A DNA stretch of 64,000 nucleotides from Actinomycetaceae bacterium (GTDB lineage Bacteria > Actinomycetota > Actinomycetes > Actinomycetales > Actinomycetaceae). The notes beneath the pieces were generated by a model. The model ran no database searches. It was not told the origin of the DNA and saw only the letters and a program-made list of their open reading frames with translations. This document shows positions 36,831 to 45,498 of this stretch, piece by piece. Every line of letters begins with the position of its first letter. Position 1 is the first letter of the stretch. The stretch is from positions 2,253 through 66,252 of the forward strand of contig JAUNLN010000004.1 in assembly GCA_030532245.1 (NCBI GenBank). The letters run 5' to 3'. A program made the position numbers and the translations under genes.

Positions 36831-38081
36831 ATGGACGCATTTCTAGATTTTCTTTCAACCAACATTTACCTGGTTTGGATTCTCGTTGGTGTTCTCCTTG
36901 TAGGTGGCATCGGCATTGGTGTTTCGAAGTCTCGCAGTCGTGAGCTTCCGCCTGCGCCGAAGCGCCCTGAGATTGAGGAGGCGCCGGCACCTGCTGTGGA
37001 TGCGGAGCCTTCGGATGAGGCTGACCTTCCCGCAGTGGGGGAAGCTCCGGTTCCGGAGGTGCCTGCTGAGCAGGTTGAGGAGCCGGTTGTGGAAGCCGCC
37101 GAGCCGGAGGAGGAACCGCAGGAGCCTGAGGCGAAGCTTGATGAGCCGGAGGCGGCTTCGAGCCGAATGCTCCGTTTGCGCTCGCGCCTTGCGGGTTCTG
37201 GCCGTATTGGTTCGGCGCTGCTCAGTATCTTCTCTCGCGGCGAGCTGGCCGAGGAGGATTGGGAGGAGCTTGAAGACACGCTTCTCATGGCTGATCTTGG
37301 TTTGGATACGACCGAGGAGGTCATGGAGAACCTGCGCAAGGCCGTGAAGGTTGAGGATACGACCGACCCGGCTCGCGTGCGCGAGTTGCTTCGCGCGGAG
37401 CTGCTTCGAGTGGTTGATCCGTCGATGGATCGCTCGCTAAATCTGGAGCGCCCGCAGGCTGAGGAGGGCACGCATCCGGCGGTGTTCCTCGTTGTTGGCG
37501 TTAATGGTACGGGTAAGACCACGACTATCGGTAAGCTCGCTCGCCTCCTCGTGGCTGAGGGCAAGTCGGTTGTTCTTGGCGCGGCCGACACGTTCCGCGC
37601 GGCTGCCGCTGATCAGCTCACCACGTGGGGTGAGCGCGTTGGCGTTGAGACCGTGCGCTCCGATATTGAGGGTGCAGATCCGTCGTCGGTGGCATTCGAC
37701 GCGGTGAAGCGCGGTCATGAGGCGGATGTGGATGTCGTGCTGATCGACACTGCGGGCCGCCTCCAAAACAAGTCCACGCTGATGGATGAGCTCGGCAAGG
37801 TTAAGCGCGTAACGGAGAAGCAGGGGCCGATCACGGAGACCCTCCTCGTGCTCGACGCTACGACGGGCCAGAACGGCTTGAGGCAGGCGGAGGTGTTCGC
37901 TCAGGTTGTTGACGTGACGGGCGTGGTGCTGACGAAGCTGGACGGTTCGGCGAAGGGCGGAATCGTGGTGTCGGTTCAGCGTGCGCTTGGCGTGCCGGTG
38001 AAGCTGGTGGGCCTCGGTGAGGGCGCTGATGATTTGGCGCCGTTTAGCGCAGAGGACTTCGTCGACGCAATCGTTGGCTAG
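36831..38081 (+). CDS. ftsY: Signal recognition particle receptor FtsY
   Basis: A 416-residue SRP receptor GTPase. An N-terminal membrane segment (residues 12-31) is followed by a long acidic Pro/Glu/Ala linker (about 45-110), the four-helix N domain and the G domain. G1 is VVGVNGTGKTTTIGKLA (about 221), then GAADTFRAAAADQL, VLIDTAGRLQNKSTLMDEL and VLTKLDGSAKGG. It binds the Ffh-ribosome complex at the membrane so proteins can enter the Sec channel. ffh follows after 57 bases and lepB lies in the same window. TTGAGG precedes the ATG. Confidence 0.96.
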   Translation: MDAFLDFLSTNIYLVWILVGVLLVGGIGIGVSKSRSRELPPAPKRPEIEEAPAPAVDAEPSDEADLPAVGEAPVPEVPAEQVEEPVVEAAEPEEEPQEPEAKLDEPEAASSRMLRLRSRLAGSGRIGSALLSIFSRGELAEEDWEELEDTLLMADLGLDTTEEVMENLRKAVKVEDTTDPARVRELLRAELLRVVDPSMDRSLNLERPQAEEGTHPAVFLVVGVNGTGKTTTIGKLARLLVAEGKSVVLGAADTFRAAAADQLTTWGERVGVETVRSDIEGADPSSVAFDAVKRGHEADVDVVLIDTAGRLQNKSTLMDELGKVKRVTEKQGPITETLLVLDATTGQNGLRQAEVFAQVVDVTGVVLTKLDGSAKGGIVVSVQRALGVPVKLVGLGEGADDLAPFSAEDFVDAIVG

Positions 38082-38138
38082 CACTTTCATCCGTTAAGGT
38101 AGTACTCAGTAACTTTTCGTAACCACAGGACTACAGCA

Positions 38139-39713
38139 GTGTTTCAAAATCTTTCTGATCGGCTAACAGATTCTTTCCGCAAGCTTCGTGGAAAGGGCGT
38201 TATTACCGATGCTGACATTGATGCAACCGCGGCCGAGATTCGTCGCGCTCTTTTGGATGCGGACGTCGCGCTTCCGGTAGTTCGCGAGTTCACTAAGTCG
38301 ATTCGTGAGAAGGCGCGTGGCATTACGGTCACGAAGGGCTTGAATCCGGGCCAGCAGGTTGTGCGTGTTGTGCACGATCAGCTTGTGGAGGTGCTTGGCG
38401 GCGAGACTCGTGAGCTTCGCTTCGCTCAGCGCGGTCCGACGGTCTTCATGCTCGCTGGTTTGCAGGGTGCTGGTAAGACGACGCTTGCGGGCAAGCTTGG
38501 TCATTGGATGACGGAGGAGGGCAAGCGCGTCCTCCTGGTTGCATCTGACTTGCAACGTCCGAATGCTGTGACGCAGCTGGAGGTGCTTGGTAAGCGCGCG
38601 GGCGTGGACGTGTGGGCGCCGGAGCCGGGTAACGGTGTTGGTGATCCGGTTCAGGTTGCTCGTTCGGGTTTGAATCACGCGATTCAAAACGGTTACGACC
38701 TGGTGATTGTCGATACTGCGGGTCGTCTCGGTGTCGATGAGGAAATGATGGAGCAGGCTCGCAATATTCGCGATGCTGTTAATCCTCATGAGATCCTGTT
38801 CGTGCTCGACGCGATGGTGGGTCAGGACGCTGTCCAGACGTCGGTCGCGTTCCGTGATGGCGTTGGCTTCACGGGTGTTGTTCTGTCGAAGCTTGACGGC
38901 GATGCCCGCGGTGGTGCGGCGCTGTCGGTTCGAGGTGTTACGGGCCAGCCGATCCTGTTTGCGTCCACGGGTGAGGGCCTGGAAGATTTCGAGCGTTTCC
39001 ACGCGGATCGTATGGCGGGCCGCATTCTCGATATGGGTGACGTGCTCACGCTTATCGAGCAGGCTGAGAAGAAGATTGATCAGAAGGAGGCTGAGGATGT
39101 CGCGGCTAAGGCGATGTCCGGCGAGCTTACTCTTGATGATTTCTTGAACCAGTTGCAGCAGGTTCGCAAGCTCGGTTCGATGAAGAAGCTTCTTGGCATG
39201 CTTCCGGGTGCGGGGCAGATGCGCGAGCAGCTGGAAAACTTTGATGAGCGCGAGGTTTCGCGTATTGAGGCGATTGTGCGCTCGATGACTCCGGCTGAGC
39301 GTGCGGATGTGAAGATTCTTGACGGTTCGCGTCGCCGCCGCATTGCGATGGGTTCTGGCACTACGGTTACTGAAGTGAACTCGCTGGTGAAGCGGTTTGA
39401 GGCTGCTCGAGAGATGATGAAGCGCATGGGCTCTGGAGGCGGAATGCCCGGTATGGGCGGTTTCCCCGGCATGGGTAATATGCCTGGCTCGGGTAAGCGC
39501 GCGGGTGCTCGCCAGCCGAAGAAGGCTAAGAAGCGTAGCAAGTCTAAGGTTTCTGGCAATCCCGCGAAGCGGCGCCAGCAGGAGCTTAAGGCGATGCTTC
39601 CGAAGGAGCACCAGAAGGGCTCCGCGTTTGGAATGCCCCAAGATGCTCCTCGTCCGACCATGGATGATCTACCAGATGACGTAAAGCGCATGCTTGGTGG
39701 TCTTGGCCGATGA
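38139..39713 (+). CDS. ffh: Signal recognition particle protein Ffh
   Basis: A 524-residue SRP54-type GTPase. The N domain begins MFQNLSDRLTDSFRKLRGKG. The G domain has LAGLQGAGKTTLAGKLG (about residue 106), VASDLQRPNAVTQL, VDTAGRLGVDEEMM and LSKLDGDARGGAALS. The methionine-rich M domain (about 325-450) binds signal peptides and 4.5S RNA, with RRRRIAMGSGTTVTEVN near its end. A Gly/Met- and Lys-rich tail follows. It starts with GTG preceded by CAGGA. The 4.5S RNA gene was not seen in the window. A 15-bp hairpin follows. Confidence 0.96.
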   Translation: MFQNLSDRLTDSFRKLRGKGVITDADIDATAAEIRRALLDADVALPVVREFTKSIREKARGITVTKGLNPGQQVVRVVHDQLVEVLGGETRELRFAQRGPTVFMLAGLQGAGKTTLAGKLGHWMTEEGKRVLLVASDLQRPNAVTQLEVLGKRAGVDVWAPEPGNGVGDPVQVARSGLNHAIQNGYDLVIVDTAGRLGVDEEMMEQARNIRDAVNPHEILFVLDAMVGQDAVQTSVAFRDGVGFTGVVLSKLDGDARGGAALSVRGVTGQPILFASTGEGLEDFERFHADRMAGRILDMGDVLTLIEQAEKKIDQKEAEDVAAKAMSGELTLDDFLNQLQQVRKLGSMKKLLGMLPGAGQMREQLENFDEREVSRIEAIVRSMTPAERADVKILDGSRRRRIAMGSGTTVTEVNSLVKRFEAAREMMKRMGSGGGMPGMGGFPGMGNMPGSGKRAGARQPKKAKKRSKSKVSGNPAKRRQQELKAMLPKEHQKGSAFGMPQDAPRPTMDDLPDDVKRMLGGLGR

Positions 39714-39734
39714 GGTTTTCTGGCCGTGTACTTT

Positions 39735-39767
39735 GGGAAAGCTCCCCGGTTTCCGGGGAGCTTTCCC
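39735..39767 (+). terminator. Hairpin terminator after ffh
   Basis: A perfect 15-bp stem (39735-39749 with 39753-39767) has a TTT loop, 21 bases after the ffh stop. It lacks a U tract. It lies inside an upstream in-frame extension of the next gene, which argues for the later start of that gene. Confidence 0.65.
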
Positions 39768-39808
39768 ACACCCTGAACTCCTCAACAAGCGGGCTTAAGA
39801 ACCCTCCA

Positions 39809-40876
39809 TTGAGTCATCCTCACAGGTGGGTCGATGGCACGTTCGAGATCCGCGATGGCAAAATCTTCCGTCTCGCCGGCAATCCCAGCACCGACATTGA
39901 GGGCGTGTGGGTTATCCCGGGCATGGTCGACGTTCATTGCCACATCGGGATAGGCAAGCAGGGCGAAACCGGTGGCGACGCGATGCTCGCCCAGGCTCAC
40001 GCAAACCGCGACGCGGGCGTGCTGCTTGCCCGCGATTGCGGAGTGATAGGCGACAACTCGTGGATTAATGGCCGCCCCGATACTCTCACGGTTTTGCGCG
40101 CGGGGCGCCACATTGCAAAGCACAAGCGCTATATCCGCGGCTACGCGATCGAAACGTCTGACGCCGACCTCCCCGCGGTTATGGAGCTGCAGGCGAGAGC
40201 GGGCACCGGCTGGGTGAAGGTGGTTGCCGATTGGATCGACCGCTCAAGAGGCGCAGATTCAGACCTCGACCCGCTGTGGAACACAAACGCGCTCAAAGAG
40301 GGAGTAATCGCCGCTCACGAGGCCGGAGCGCGCGTCACCGTCCACTCGTTCAGCGAAAAAGCCATCCCGGGTTTGCTCGAAGCAGGGGTCGACTGCATCG
40401 AGCACGGCACCGGCATGAGCAAAGACGAGATTGAGGAGGCGTCCGCTCGCGGTATCGCGATAACGCCAACGCTGATGCAGGTGGCTCTCTTCCCGCAGTT
40501 CGCGAAGGCAGGGGCTGTCAAGTACCCGGTGTACTCGCAGACGATGACGAGGCTTTGGAAGCGCCACGATGAGACACTCCAGCACTTCATCGACGCTGGA
40601 ATCTTGCTACTTCCCGGCACGGATGCGGGCGGGTATCAAGATCACGGCAGTATTGGAAGGGAACTCCAGCTTTGGGAGTCCATGGGGCTACCAGCTAGCC
40701 AGATCATCGACCTTGGTACGTGGCGTGCCCGCGAGTATCTGGGGGTTCCCGGCCTTGGTGAGGGGCAACCCGCAGACCTCGTAATGTTTAGCGAGGATCC
40801 GCGCGAAGACATTTCGGTGCTACAGCGCCCGATGCGTGTCTATTACAGAGGTGAACAGCGAATACCCCAGCAATAG
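39809..40876 (+). CDS. Amidohydrolase family protein (imidazolonepropionase-like)
   Basis: About 355 residues of the metal-dependent amidohydrolase superfamily. The metal site HxH is in IPGMVDVHCHIG (about residue 43), a metal or general-base His is in VTVHSFSEKA, then CIEHGTGMSKDEI and the catalytic Asp in LLPGTDAGGYQDHG. WVKVVADWIDRSRG supplies the lysine region. The substrate is unknown; relatives hydrolyse cyclic amides or dipeptides. The frame is open back to an ATG at 39710 overlapping the ffh stop, but that would translate the hairpin at 39735-39767. TTG 39809 gives a normal N-terminus (SHPHRWVDGTFEIRDGKI). Confidence 0.83.
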   Translation: MSHPHRWVDGTFEIRDGKIFRLAGNPSTDIEGVWVIPGMVDVHCHIGIGKQGETGGDAMLAQAHANRDAGVLLARDCGVIGDNSWINGRPDTLTVLRAGRHIAKHKRYIRGYAIETSDADLPAVMELQARAGTGWVKVVADWIDRSRGADSDLDPLWNTNALKEGVIAAHEAGARVTVHSFSEKAIPGLLEAGVDCIEHGTGMSKDEIEEASARGIAITPTLMQVALFPQFAKAGAVKYPVYSQTMTRLWKRHDETLQHFIDAGILLLPGTDAGGYQDHGSIGRELQLWESMGLPASQIIDLGTWRAREYLGVPGLGEGQPADLVMFSEDPREDISVLQRPMRVYYRGEQRIPQQ

Positions 40877-40915
40877 ACACGCATACCTCAGGGCTGCTCA
40901 GCCGCGATGGTTTGA

Positions 40916-41923
40916 TCAGCGGTATTCTGCCTCCACCTTGTCTAGGAGGTCTTTCAAGGTTTGCGACTGCAGTCCGGCTGAGGTTGCCGCAATCGCGGGC
41001 TGCATGCCGGCAAGCTCTCCTTCGCCTAGATCGCGCAGATCCACGTGGCCTCCGCTGACGGTTACGAGGTGCGCACCTGCGGCAACGTCCCAGGGCTTCA
41101 CGCGCGTTGCAAATAGTGCGCCGGCCCTGCCCGCGGCAACTTGAGCAAGATCGATCGCGGCGGCTCCGGGGCGTCTAACTGCGCGGAACGCGTGCACCAG
41201 GTCAGCGTGTCCTTTGGTTGCAAGAGCGGGGAACTTCCTTACCTCTGAGGAGGTGGGGAAGTAGGTGAGGAGCACAGCTTCGCCCTCTTCGGTGATCGTC
41301 TTTTCGCCTGGAATGTTGCCCGACTTCAACTCGTAGAACGTGCCTGCCCGCTCGATCCACCCGTTTGTGTCGTTCGCCCAGAAAACTTCATCCGTGTAGG
41401 GCAGGGTGATTGCGGCGGCAACAGTTTTCCCATCCAGTTGCGCGGCGATAGAGGTGCCAAAGTAGATGAAGCCCGCGGCAAAGTTCGCGGTTCCGTCAAT
41501 AGGGTCAACGATCCACTTCACGCGTGAGGCGAGGGAGCGCGCATCGACGTGGAAGCCGGGGTCTTCAAAGAGAACCTCTTCGGGAAGGTCGGCGGGTGCG
41601 CCCCCGGGGAGGATTTCTTCGCCGTGTTCTTCACCGAGCTTGTAGGAGCCGGGAACGAAGTATCCAAGGAGTGCGCTGATCGCTGTTTCGGCCCCGCGGT
41701 CGAAGGGGGTTACGGGGTCGTGGAAGTCTGATTTGGTTTCCGTGGTTGCCGCATCGAGTTTTGTGCGGGCGGCGAGGATGTAGGGTGCAACGGCGAGCGC
41801 GGCGGTGCGGCACATGAGTGCGAGCTCGTGCGCGAGTTCAGATTCAGTGAGGCTCCGCTTGGTTTCGGGGTTTAGGCCGGTGAGACGCGGAGGCGTTTGC
41901 AGGGGGTAGTTTTCTGTACTCAT
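40916..41923 (-). CDS. Inositol monophosphatase family phosphatase
   Basis: A 335-residue Mg-dependent phosphatase. KWIVDPIDGTANFAAGFIYFG (about residue 158) is motif A and VKPWDVAAGAHLV (about 280) is motif B; KLGEEHGEE supplies the metal-binding glutamate. Members dephosphorylate inositol phosphates, histidinol phosphate, fructose bisphosphate or PAP; the long spacer between GEEHGEE and DPIDGT, about 50 residues, is unusual. The ATG 41923 has GGAAGGA six bases upstream and is preferred to one 11 codons earlier. It is convergent with the amidohydrolase gene, 39 bases apart. Confidence 0.88.
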   Translation of the reverse strand: MSTENYPLQTPPRLTGLNPETKRSLTESELAHELALMCRTAALAVAPYILAARTKLDAATTETKSDFHDPVTPFDRGAETAISALLGYFVPGSYKLGEEHGEEILPGGAPADLPEEVLFEDPGFHVDARSLASRVKWIVDPIDGTANFAAGFIYFGTSIAAQLDGKTVAAAITLPYTDEVFWANDTNGWIERAGTFYELKSGNIPGEKTITEEGEAVLLTYFPTSSEVRKFPALATKGHADLVHAFRAVRRPGAAAIDLAQVAAGRAGALFATRVKPWDVAAGAHLVTVSGGHVDLRDLGEGELAGMQPAIAATSAGLQSQTLKDLLDKVEAEYR

Positions 41924-42259
41924 GATGTCCTTCCAACTCTCCTTTAATGTTCTCATGAACTGGCGAAACTGCCCCGCTTTGCCGATGATCTAGTGTGGAA
42001 GGGGCGGCAGGCTAACGGCATCCTTGCAGCGGGGGAGAATCTTGAATTCGCGTGACGAATCCCACGTCCGCTCCGCGCCCTGGTTGGCTGTAGAAACTTC
42101 CCTTTCCCCGCCATTTTCTGGCACAATGGAGCGTTGTACTCGAAGACTTCGAATCCCTCTCTATCGTTGATCTTCGCGTCCAGGATTTTCACTGCTATTT
42201 GTGTTTACCCCCAATAGTGGTTTGAATCCACCTCAATCAATCAAGGAGTGACCACTAAA
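41924..42259 (+). promoter_or_regulatory. Upstream region of rpsP
   Basis: A 336-base spacer between divergent genes, with no credible coding region. It holds a palindrome TCGAAGACTTCGA (42140-42152). A weak hairpin just before the ribosome site pairs CACTGCTATT (from about 42189) with AATAGTGG (from about 42216). AAGGAG lies at 42243-42248. A -10-like CACAAT occurs near 42122. A structured leader controlling the rpsP operon is possible but unproven. Confidence 0.4.
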
Positions 42260-42739
42260 GTGGCAGTTCGTATTCGACTAAAGCGTATGGGCAAGGTCCA
42301 CGCACCGTTCTACCGTGTTGTTGTCGTTGACCAGCGCAAGAAGCGCGATGGCCGCGTTATTGAAGAGATCGGCACGTACGATCCGACGCGTACGCCTTCG
42401 GCTATTTCGATTAAGGGCGATCGCGCTCAGTACTGGCTCGGTGTTGGCGCACAGCCGTCCGACCAGGTTCGTAACCTGCTTCGTCTGACTGGCGACCTCG
42501 CTGCGCACAAGGGTGTTGAGAACCCGGTTTCGCGCGTGAAGTACGCTTCTGCGGATGAGGAGGCAGCTGCGAAGGCTATTAAGGCTGCTGAGGAAGAGGC
42601 TCTGCGTCGCAAGGCTGCAATCGCTGAGGCAAAGCAGAAGGCTGAGGCCGAGGCTGCTGCAGCTAAGAAGGCTGAGGAGGAGGCCGCAGCTGCTGCTGAG
42701 GCTGAGACCGCTGAGGCCGCTGAGGCAGAGGAAGCCTAA
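42260..42739 (+). CDS. rpsP: Ribosomal protein S16 with long Ala/Glu-rich tail
   Basis: Small-subunit protein S16, 159 residues. The conserved part ([49 protein letters not shown]) occupies about residues 1-85. A lysine/alanine/glutamate-rich helical tail to the end is nearly twice the size of a minimal S16 but common in actinobacteria. The GTG at 42260 is chosen with AAGGAG 11 bases upstream; the GTG at 42248 overlaps that ribosome site. The last base of its TAA is the first base of the khpA ATG. Confidence 0.95.
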   Translation: MAVRIRLKRMGKVHAPFYRVVVVDQRKKRDGRVIEEIGTYDPTRTPSAISIKGDRAQYWLGVGAQPSDQVRNLLRLTGDLAAHKGVENPVSRVKYASADEEAAAKAIKAAEEEALRRKAAIAEAKQKAEAEAAAAKKAEEEAAAAAEAETAEAAEAEEA

Positions 42740-42978
42740 TGTTAGCTGACGCCCTGGAACATCTGGTTAGTGGGATTGTGGATAACCCCGACGATGTCGA
42801 GGTGAACACGAGATCCATGCGCCGCGGCCAACTGCTTGAGGTCCGCGTGCATCCGGACGACTTGGGACGTGTCATTGGGCGAAATGGTCGCACGGCGCGC
42901 GCTTTGCGTGCGGTGATGTCGGCGCTTTCGACCAGAGGCCCCGTTCGAGTCGACGTTATCGATACTGATCGGGATTAG
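42739..42978 (+). CDS. khpA: KH-domain RNA-binding protein KhpA
   Basis: A 79-residue protein consisting of one KH domain. The RNA-binding GxxG loop is in GRVIGRNGRTARALR (about residues 43-57). It is of the YlqC/KhpA type, which pairs with KhpB in other bacteria and binds many RNAs. The position between rpsP and rimM is the conserved one. Its ATG overlaps the rpsP stop by one base, implying translational coupling. A long hairpin follows before rimM. Confidence 0.94.
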   Translation: MLADALEHLVSGIVDNPDDVEVNTRSMRRGQLLEVRVHPDDLGRVIGRNGRTARALRAVMSALSTRGPVRVDVIDTDRD

Positions 42979-42989
42979 TTATTTGGATT

Positions 42990-43025
42990 TTGGGGCGGTG
43001 TGGCGTTTTACGCACACCGCCCCAA
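42990..43025 (+). terminator. Hairpin inside the rpsP-rimM operon
   Basis: A 15-bp stem with one bulge (42990-43005 with 43011-43025) lies between khpA and rimM. There is no T run after it. It could be a partial terminator or mRNA stabiliser lowering rimM-trmD expression relative to rpsP. Confidence 0.5.
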
Positions 43026-43063
43026 GTCGTATGCGAGTGGTTGTTGCGGGTGAGGAGCTTTAG

Positions 43064-43567
43064 ATGGACGTACTGGTTGGCGTGGTTGGCGCGGCGCACG
43101 CGCTGAAGGGTGAAGTGTATTTGGATGTGCGCACGGATTCGCCCGAGGAGAGGTTTTTTGAGGGCGCTGTGTTGCGCAAGGAGGGTGGCGGCTCGCTGAC
43201 GGTGAAGTCGCTTCGCGTGCATAAGGGTCGCCTGGTGGTGCGGTTTGAGGAGGTGTCTGACCGCAATGGTGCGGAGGCGATTCGGGGTACTCGCCTGGTG
43301 ATTGACTCGGCGGAGGTCGAGGAGGAGGAAGACGCCTGGTACCCGCATGAGCTGGTGGGTATGGATGTGCGCACGGTTGATGGTGAGCCGCGGGGCACGT
43401 TGAAGGATTTTATTCCGGGTGCGGCGCAGGACCTGCTTGTGGTTGAGTGGGAGGGCCGCGAGGTGTTGGTGCCGTTCGTGTATGAGATTGTGCCGGAGGT
43501 GCTGGAGGATGAGCGCGTGATTTTGATTGATCCTCCGGGCGGCCTGTTTGACGATGAGGAAGCGTGA
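43064..43567 (+). CDS. rimM: 16S rRNA processing protein RimM
   Basis: A 167-residue ribosome maturation factor binding S19 and the 30S head. The N-terminal RimM domain has VGVVGAAHALKGEVYLDVRTDSPEERF (the usual GxxxGxxG pattern), then the acidic hinge EVEEEEDAWYPHELVG and a PRC-barrel C-terminal domain (residues 92-167, AAQDLLVVEWEGREVLVPFV). GAGGAG lies upstream of the ATG. The trmD frame overlaps or closely follows its stop. Confidence 0.94.
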   Translation: MDVLVGVVGAAHALKGEVYLDVRTDSPEERFFEGAVLRKEGGGSLTVKSLRVHKGRLVVRFEEVSDRNGAEAIRGTRLVIDSAEVEEEEDAWYPHELVGMDVRTVDGEPRGTLKDFIPGAAQDLLVVEWEGREVLVPFVYEIVPEVLEDERVILIDPPGGLFDDEEA

Positions 43568-43572
43568 GCTGC

Positions 43573-44886
43573 ATGAGGTTTGATCTGGTCTCCATTTTCC
43601 CTGAGTTTTTCGGCGTGCTGGATTTGTCGCTGATGGGGAAGGCGAAGGAGTCGGGTGCACTGCAGATTCAGGCGCATGATTTGAGGGATTGGACTGAGGA
43701 TCGTCACAGAACGGTTGACGATACTCCTTACGGTGGCGGAGCTGGAATGGTGATGCGCGCTGACATTTGGGGTAAGGCTCTCGACGACGTTTTGAAGCCC
43801 GCTGGCCGTGTGGTGTTGGCTGTGCCAACGCCTTCGGGTACTCCGCTTACCCAGCATCATGTGCGTTCCCTGGCTCGCGCGGATCAGATTGTGGTTGCGT
43901 GCGGCCGCTACGAGGGCATCGACCAGCGCGTGATGGATCACTACCGTGGCGTCGAAGGCGTCGAGGTGTTCGAGTACTCCATCGGCGATTACGTTCTAAA
44001 CGGCGGCGAGGTCGCCGCGATTGTTTTGGTTGAGGCGGTCGCGCGCCTGCTCGATGGCTTCATGGGGAACCCTGAGTCGCTCACGGAGGAGTCTTTCGAG
44101 GGTGACGTTGTCGAGTATCCGGCGTACACGAGGCCGCAGGTTTGGCGGGGCTTGGAGGTACCGCAGGTCTTGATGGGCGGGAATCACGCGCAGATTGATG
44201 CGTGGAGGCGTTCTCGCTCGCTTGAGAAGACGGCGCTCGTGCGCGCGGATTTAATCAACCGTACGAATCCGCTAACGCTTTCGACTCTGGACCGCGAGGT
44301 CCTCACCCGTTTTGGTTGGATTGCTAGGCGAGATAGCGCGCGCTGGGAGAAGGTCCGCATTCGCCGGGCAACGCTGAATGATGCGGTGCAGATCGCGCAG
44401 GTGGCAGCTGAAACTTTCCCGGACGCGTGCCCGTACTACGTTCCGGTCGAGGCGCAAAAGGAGCACATCGAGCGGTGGCTTTCCGTAGAGGAGATCACCA
44501 AGTGGCTCCAGAGCCCGGATCATCGGGTGATGGTCGCGGAGATCGAGGGCAGGATCGTTGCGTACACGCTGGTCATCTTGTACTCGGAGGGTGATTATCC
44601 AGGTGACGTGCCCGCGGAGGTGATTGCTCCGGCCCCCACCTACTTGTCGAAGGTTTACACGCTGTCTGCTTGGCGTGGAACGGGGCTTTCGGGAGGCATT
44701 TTGGAGGCCGCGATTGAGGATGCGAAGCCGTTTGCGAAGGGCAGTCAGGTTGTGCTGGGAACGGCGGTGCAGAATAAGCGGGCGAGGCGTTTTTACCGCA
44801 GGCACGGGTTTGAAACTGCGGGGAGGCGCGTGTTTATGGTTGGCGGCATTCGCAATGAGGATGTCGTGATGACCCGCGAGCTCTAG
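43573..44886 (+). CDS. trmD: tRNA (guanine37-N1)-methyltransferase TrmD fused to a GNAT acetyltransferase domain
   Basis: A 437-residue fusion. Residues 1-250 are complete TrmD: FDLVSIFPEFF, DDTPYGGGAGMVM (50-61), the SAM/knot segment ACGRYEGIDQRVM (109-121) and EYSIGDYVLNGGE (134-146). It methylates G37 next to the anticodon of CNN-decoding tRNAs. Residues about 262-437 are a GNAT domain: VRIRRATLNDAVQIAQVA, the acetyl-CoA loop LSAWRGTGLSGGILEAAI (365-382) and NKRARRFYRRHGFETAGRR (401-419). There is no stop or frameshift between them. The GNAT substrate is unknown. ATG 43573 is preferred to the GTG overlapping the rimM stop because it gives the canonical TrmD N-terminus. Confidence 0.93.
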   Translation: MRFDLVSIFPEFFGVLDLSLMGKAKESGALQIQAHDLRDWTEDRHRTVDDTPYGGGAGMVMRADIWGKALDDVLKPAGRVVLAVPTPSGTPLTQHHVRSLARADQIVVACGRYEGIDQRVMDHYRGVEGVEVFEYSIGDYVLNGGEVAAIVLVEAVARLLDGFMGNPESLTEESFEGDVVEYPAYTRPQVWRGLEVPQVLMGGNHAQIDAWRRSRSLEKTALVRADLINRTNPLTLSTLDREVLTRFGWIARRDSARWEKVRIRRATLNDAVQIAQVAAETFPDACPYYVPVEAQKEHIERWLSVEEITKWLQSPDHRVMVAEIEGRIVAYTLVILYSEGDYPGDVPAEVIAPAPTYLSKVYTLSAWRGTGLSGGILEAAIEDAKPFAKGSQVVLGTAVQNKRARRFYRRHGFETAGRRVFMVGGIRNEDVVMTREL

Positions 44887-45032
44887 TTCGCGGGCCCGAT
44901 GAGCCGGTAAACGGCGGTTTCTTGGGTTAAGTAGCGTGAGTTTGCTAACGGAAACGGAGCGCGGATGCTTAGCGTATCGACGCTTCGCTTCGAATATGGC
45001 AAAATGAAGCGGTTGGAAAACGGTGGTGCCAC

Positions 45033-45118
45033 CTGCCGCAGGGGGTCACCTGGGCCGGGTTCCAAGAAGAATGTCAGCGGTTTTAAGCCGCTTTATGTTC
45101 AGTGCTGACCTGCGGCAG
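45033..45118 (+). promoter_or_regulatory. Structured leader of rplS
   Basis: CTGCCGCA (45033-45040) pairs with TGCGGCAG (45111-45118), and GGTCA (45044-45048) with TGACC (45106-45110), giving a 13-bp helix with one 3-base bulge. An inner AGCGG/CCGCT hairpin lies near 45076-45092. It ends 20 bases before the L19 start. This looks like an autogenous ribosomal-protein leader, but I cannot match it to a named family. Confidence 0.55.
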
Positions 45119-45137
45119 TTCTGTTCGGGAGAAGAAA

Positions 45138-45485
45138 ATGCAGAAGCTAGATGCAGTCGACCAGCCGTTGCTGCGTTCCGACATTCCTGACTTCAAGGCG
45201 GGCGACACCGTCAAGGTAAACGTAAAGGTTACCGAAGGTAACCGCACGCGTATCCAGGTTTTCCAGGGCATTGTTATTGCTCGTCGTGGCGAGGGTATTC
45301 GTGAGACGTTCACCGTCCGCAAGATTTCCTTCGGCGTGGGTGTGGAGCGTACGTTCCCGCTGCACGCGCCGACCATCGATTCGATCGAGGTCGTAACTGT
45401 TGGTCGTGTTCGTCGCGCGAAGCTTTACTACTTGCGTGACCGTCACGGCAAGGCTGCGAAGGTTCGCGAGAAGCGTTCCAACTAA
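45138..45485 (+). CDS. rplS: Ribosomal protein L19
   Basis: A 115-residue large-subunit protein at the 30S-50S interface. Signatures are [56 protein letters not shown] and [20 protein letters not shown]. The ATG 45138 has GGGAG seven bases upstream. The longer frame starting at 45102 would translate part of the leader helix and is rejected. A strong terminator follows, so rplS is probably expressed alone or as the end of the rpsP-trmD operon. Confidence 0.97.
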   Translation: MQKLDAVDQPLLRSDIPDFKAGDTVKVNVKVTEGNRTRIQVFQGIVIARRGEGIRETFTVRKISFGVGVERTFPLHAPTIDSIEVVTVGRVRRAKLYYLRDRHGKAAKVREKRSN

Positions 45486-45498
45486 GCAGTTGTGATTG

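Noticed and set aside
45102..45137. Longer N-terminus of L19
   Set aside because: It would translate the 3' arm of the leader helix, and the good ribosome site lies before 45138.
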